From positions 180,001 through 244,000 of the forward strand of contig OZ026603.1 of the NCBI GenBank assembly GCA_964020085.1: a stretch of DNA of 64,000 bases, read 5' to 3'. How positions within the stretch are numbered: the first letter of the stretch is position 1; every line of letters starts with the position of its first letter. The DNA comes from Micromussa lordhowensis (Eukaryota; Cnidaria; Anthozoa; Scleractinia; Lobophylliidae). Of this stretch, positions 63,958-64,000 are shown piece after piece. The position numbers and the translations under genes were made by a program. Below the pieces are notes generated by a model, which saw only the letters and a list, made by a program, of their open reading frames with translations, did not search any database and was not told the origin of the DNA.

Positions 63958-64000
63958 CGACCTCGTAGCTCAGTCGGCAGACTAACGGTCCATCTAATCC
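63958..64000 (+). other. tRNA-like sequence cut by the window edge
   Basis: CGACCTCGTAGCTCAGTCGG has the form of a tRNA D-arm with an A-box. The window ends before the anticodon and B-box, so a tRNA gene cannot be told from a tRNA-derived SINE head. Confidence 0.35.

Overview
The window looks like nuclear DNA of an anthozoan cnidarian, most likely a stony coral. It is AT-rich, with long introns, GT-AG splicing, and tRNA-derived SINEs and transposon families of a kind common in corals. Host genes are few. I call three from spliced reading frames that keep phase across every junction. No prokaryotic, organellar or CRISPR-like sequence was seen.

Layout. (1) 5,367-18,587 (+): a secreted protein with a signal peptide, an unassigned N-terminal domain and nine EGF-like repeats. 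All its exon junctions are phase 1. A TATA/CCAAT promoter and a 5' UTR exon are suggested near 1.8-2.0 kb. (2) 20,541-59,715 (-): the complete coding region of DIS3 (Rrp44), the catalytic exosome ribonuclease. It has 27 coding exons and 954 codons, spans 39 kb, and lies tail to tail with gene 1. (3) 61,386-63,170 (-): the last four exons of a CKAP2/CKAP2L-like mitotic protein whose 5' end lies beyond the window.

The DIS3 introns are packed with nested transposons. The 9.3-kb intron at 22,012-31,337 holds a 7.9-kb DNA transposon (22,604-30,498) with about 30-bp terminal inverted repeats and a 7-bp target duplication. It carries three genes: a spliced CUT-homeodomain protein (-), a small HIRAN-like protein (+) that is divergent from it, and a decayed transposase (+) with zinc-finger, RNase-H-like, PHD-like and SAP segments. 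Both ends carry dense arrays of ATCGAT, the motif that cellular CUT-homeodomain proteins bind. I read this as a transposon that has captured a CUT-homeobox regulator together with its binding sites. It is the most unusual system in the window.

Other elements in DIS3 introns: a 78-bp minisatellite; a Harbinger-type MITE with another MITE inside it; a TTAA-flanked foldback MITE; a LINE whose 3' tail forms the splice acceptor of a DIS3 exon; a Penelope-like remnant containing an internally deleted Ty3/Gypsy element; a TTAA/THAP (Kolobok-type) element; a Helitron-like element with a nested MITE; and a foldback transposon split by a Ngaro-type tyrosine-recombinase retrotransposon. A second copy of the Helitron-like element sits in intron 1 of the EGF gene.
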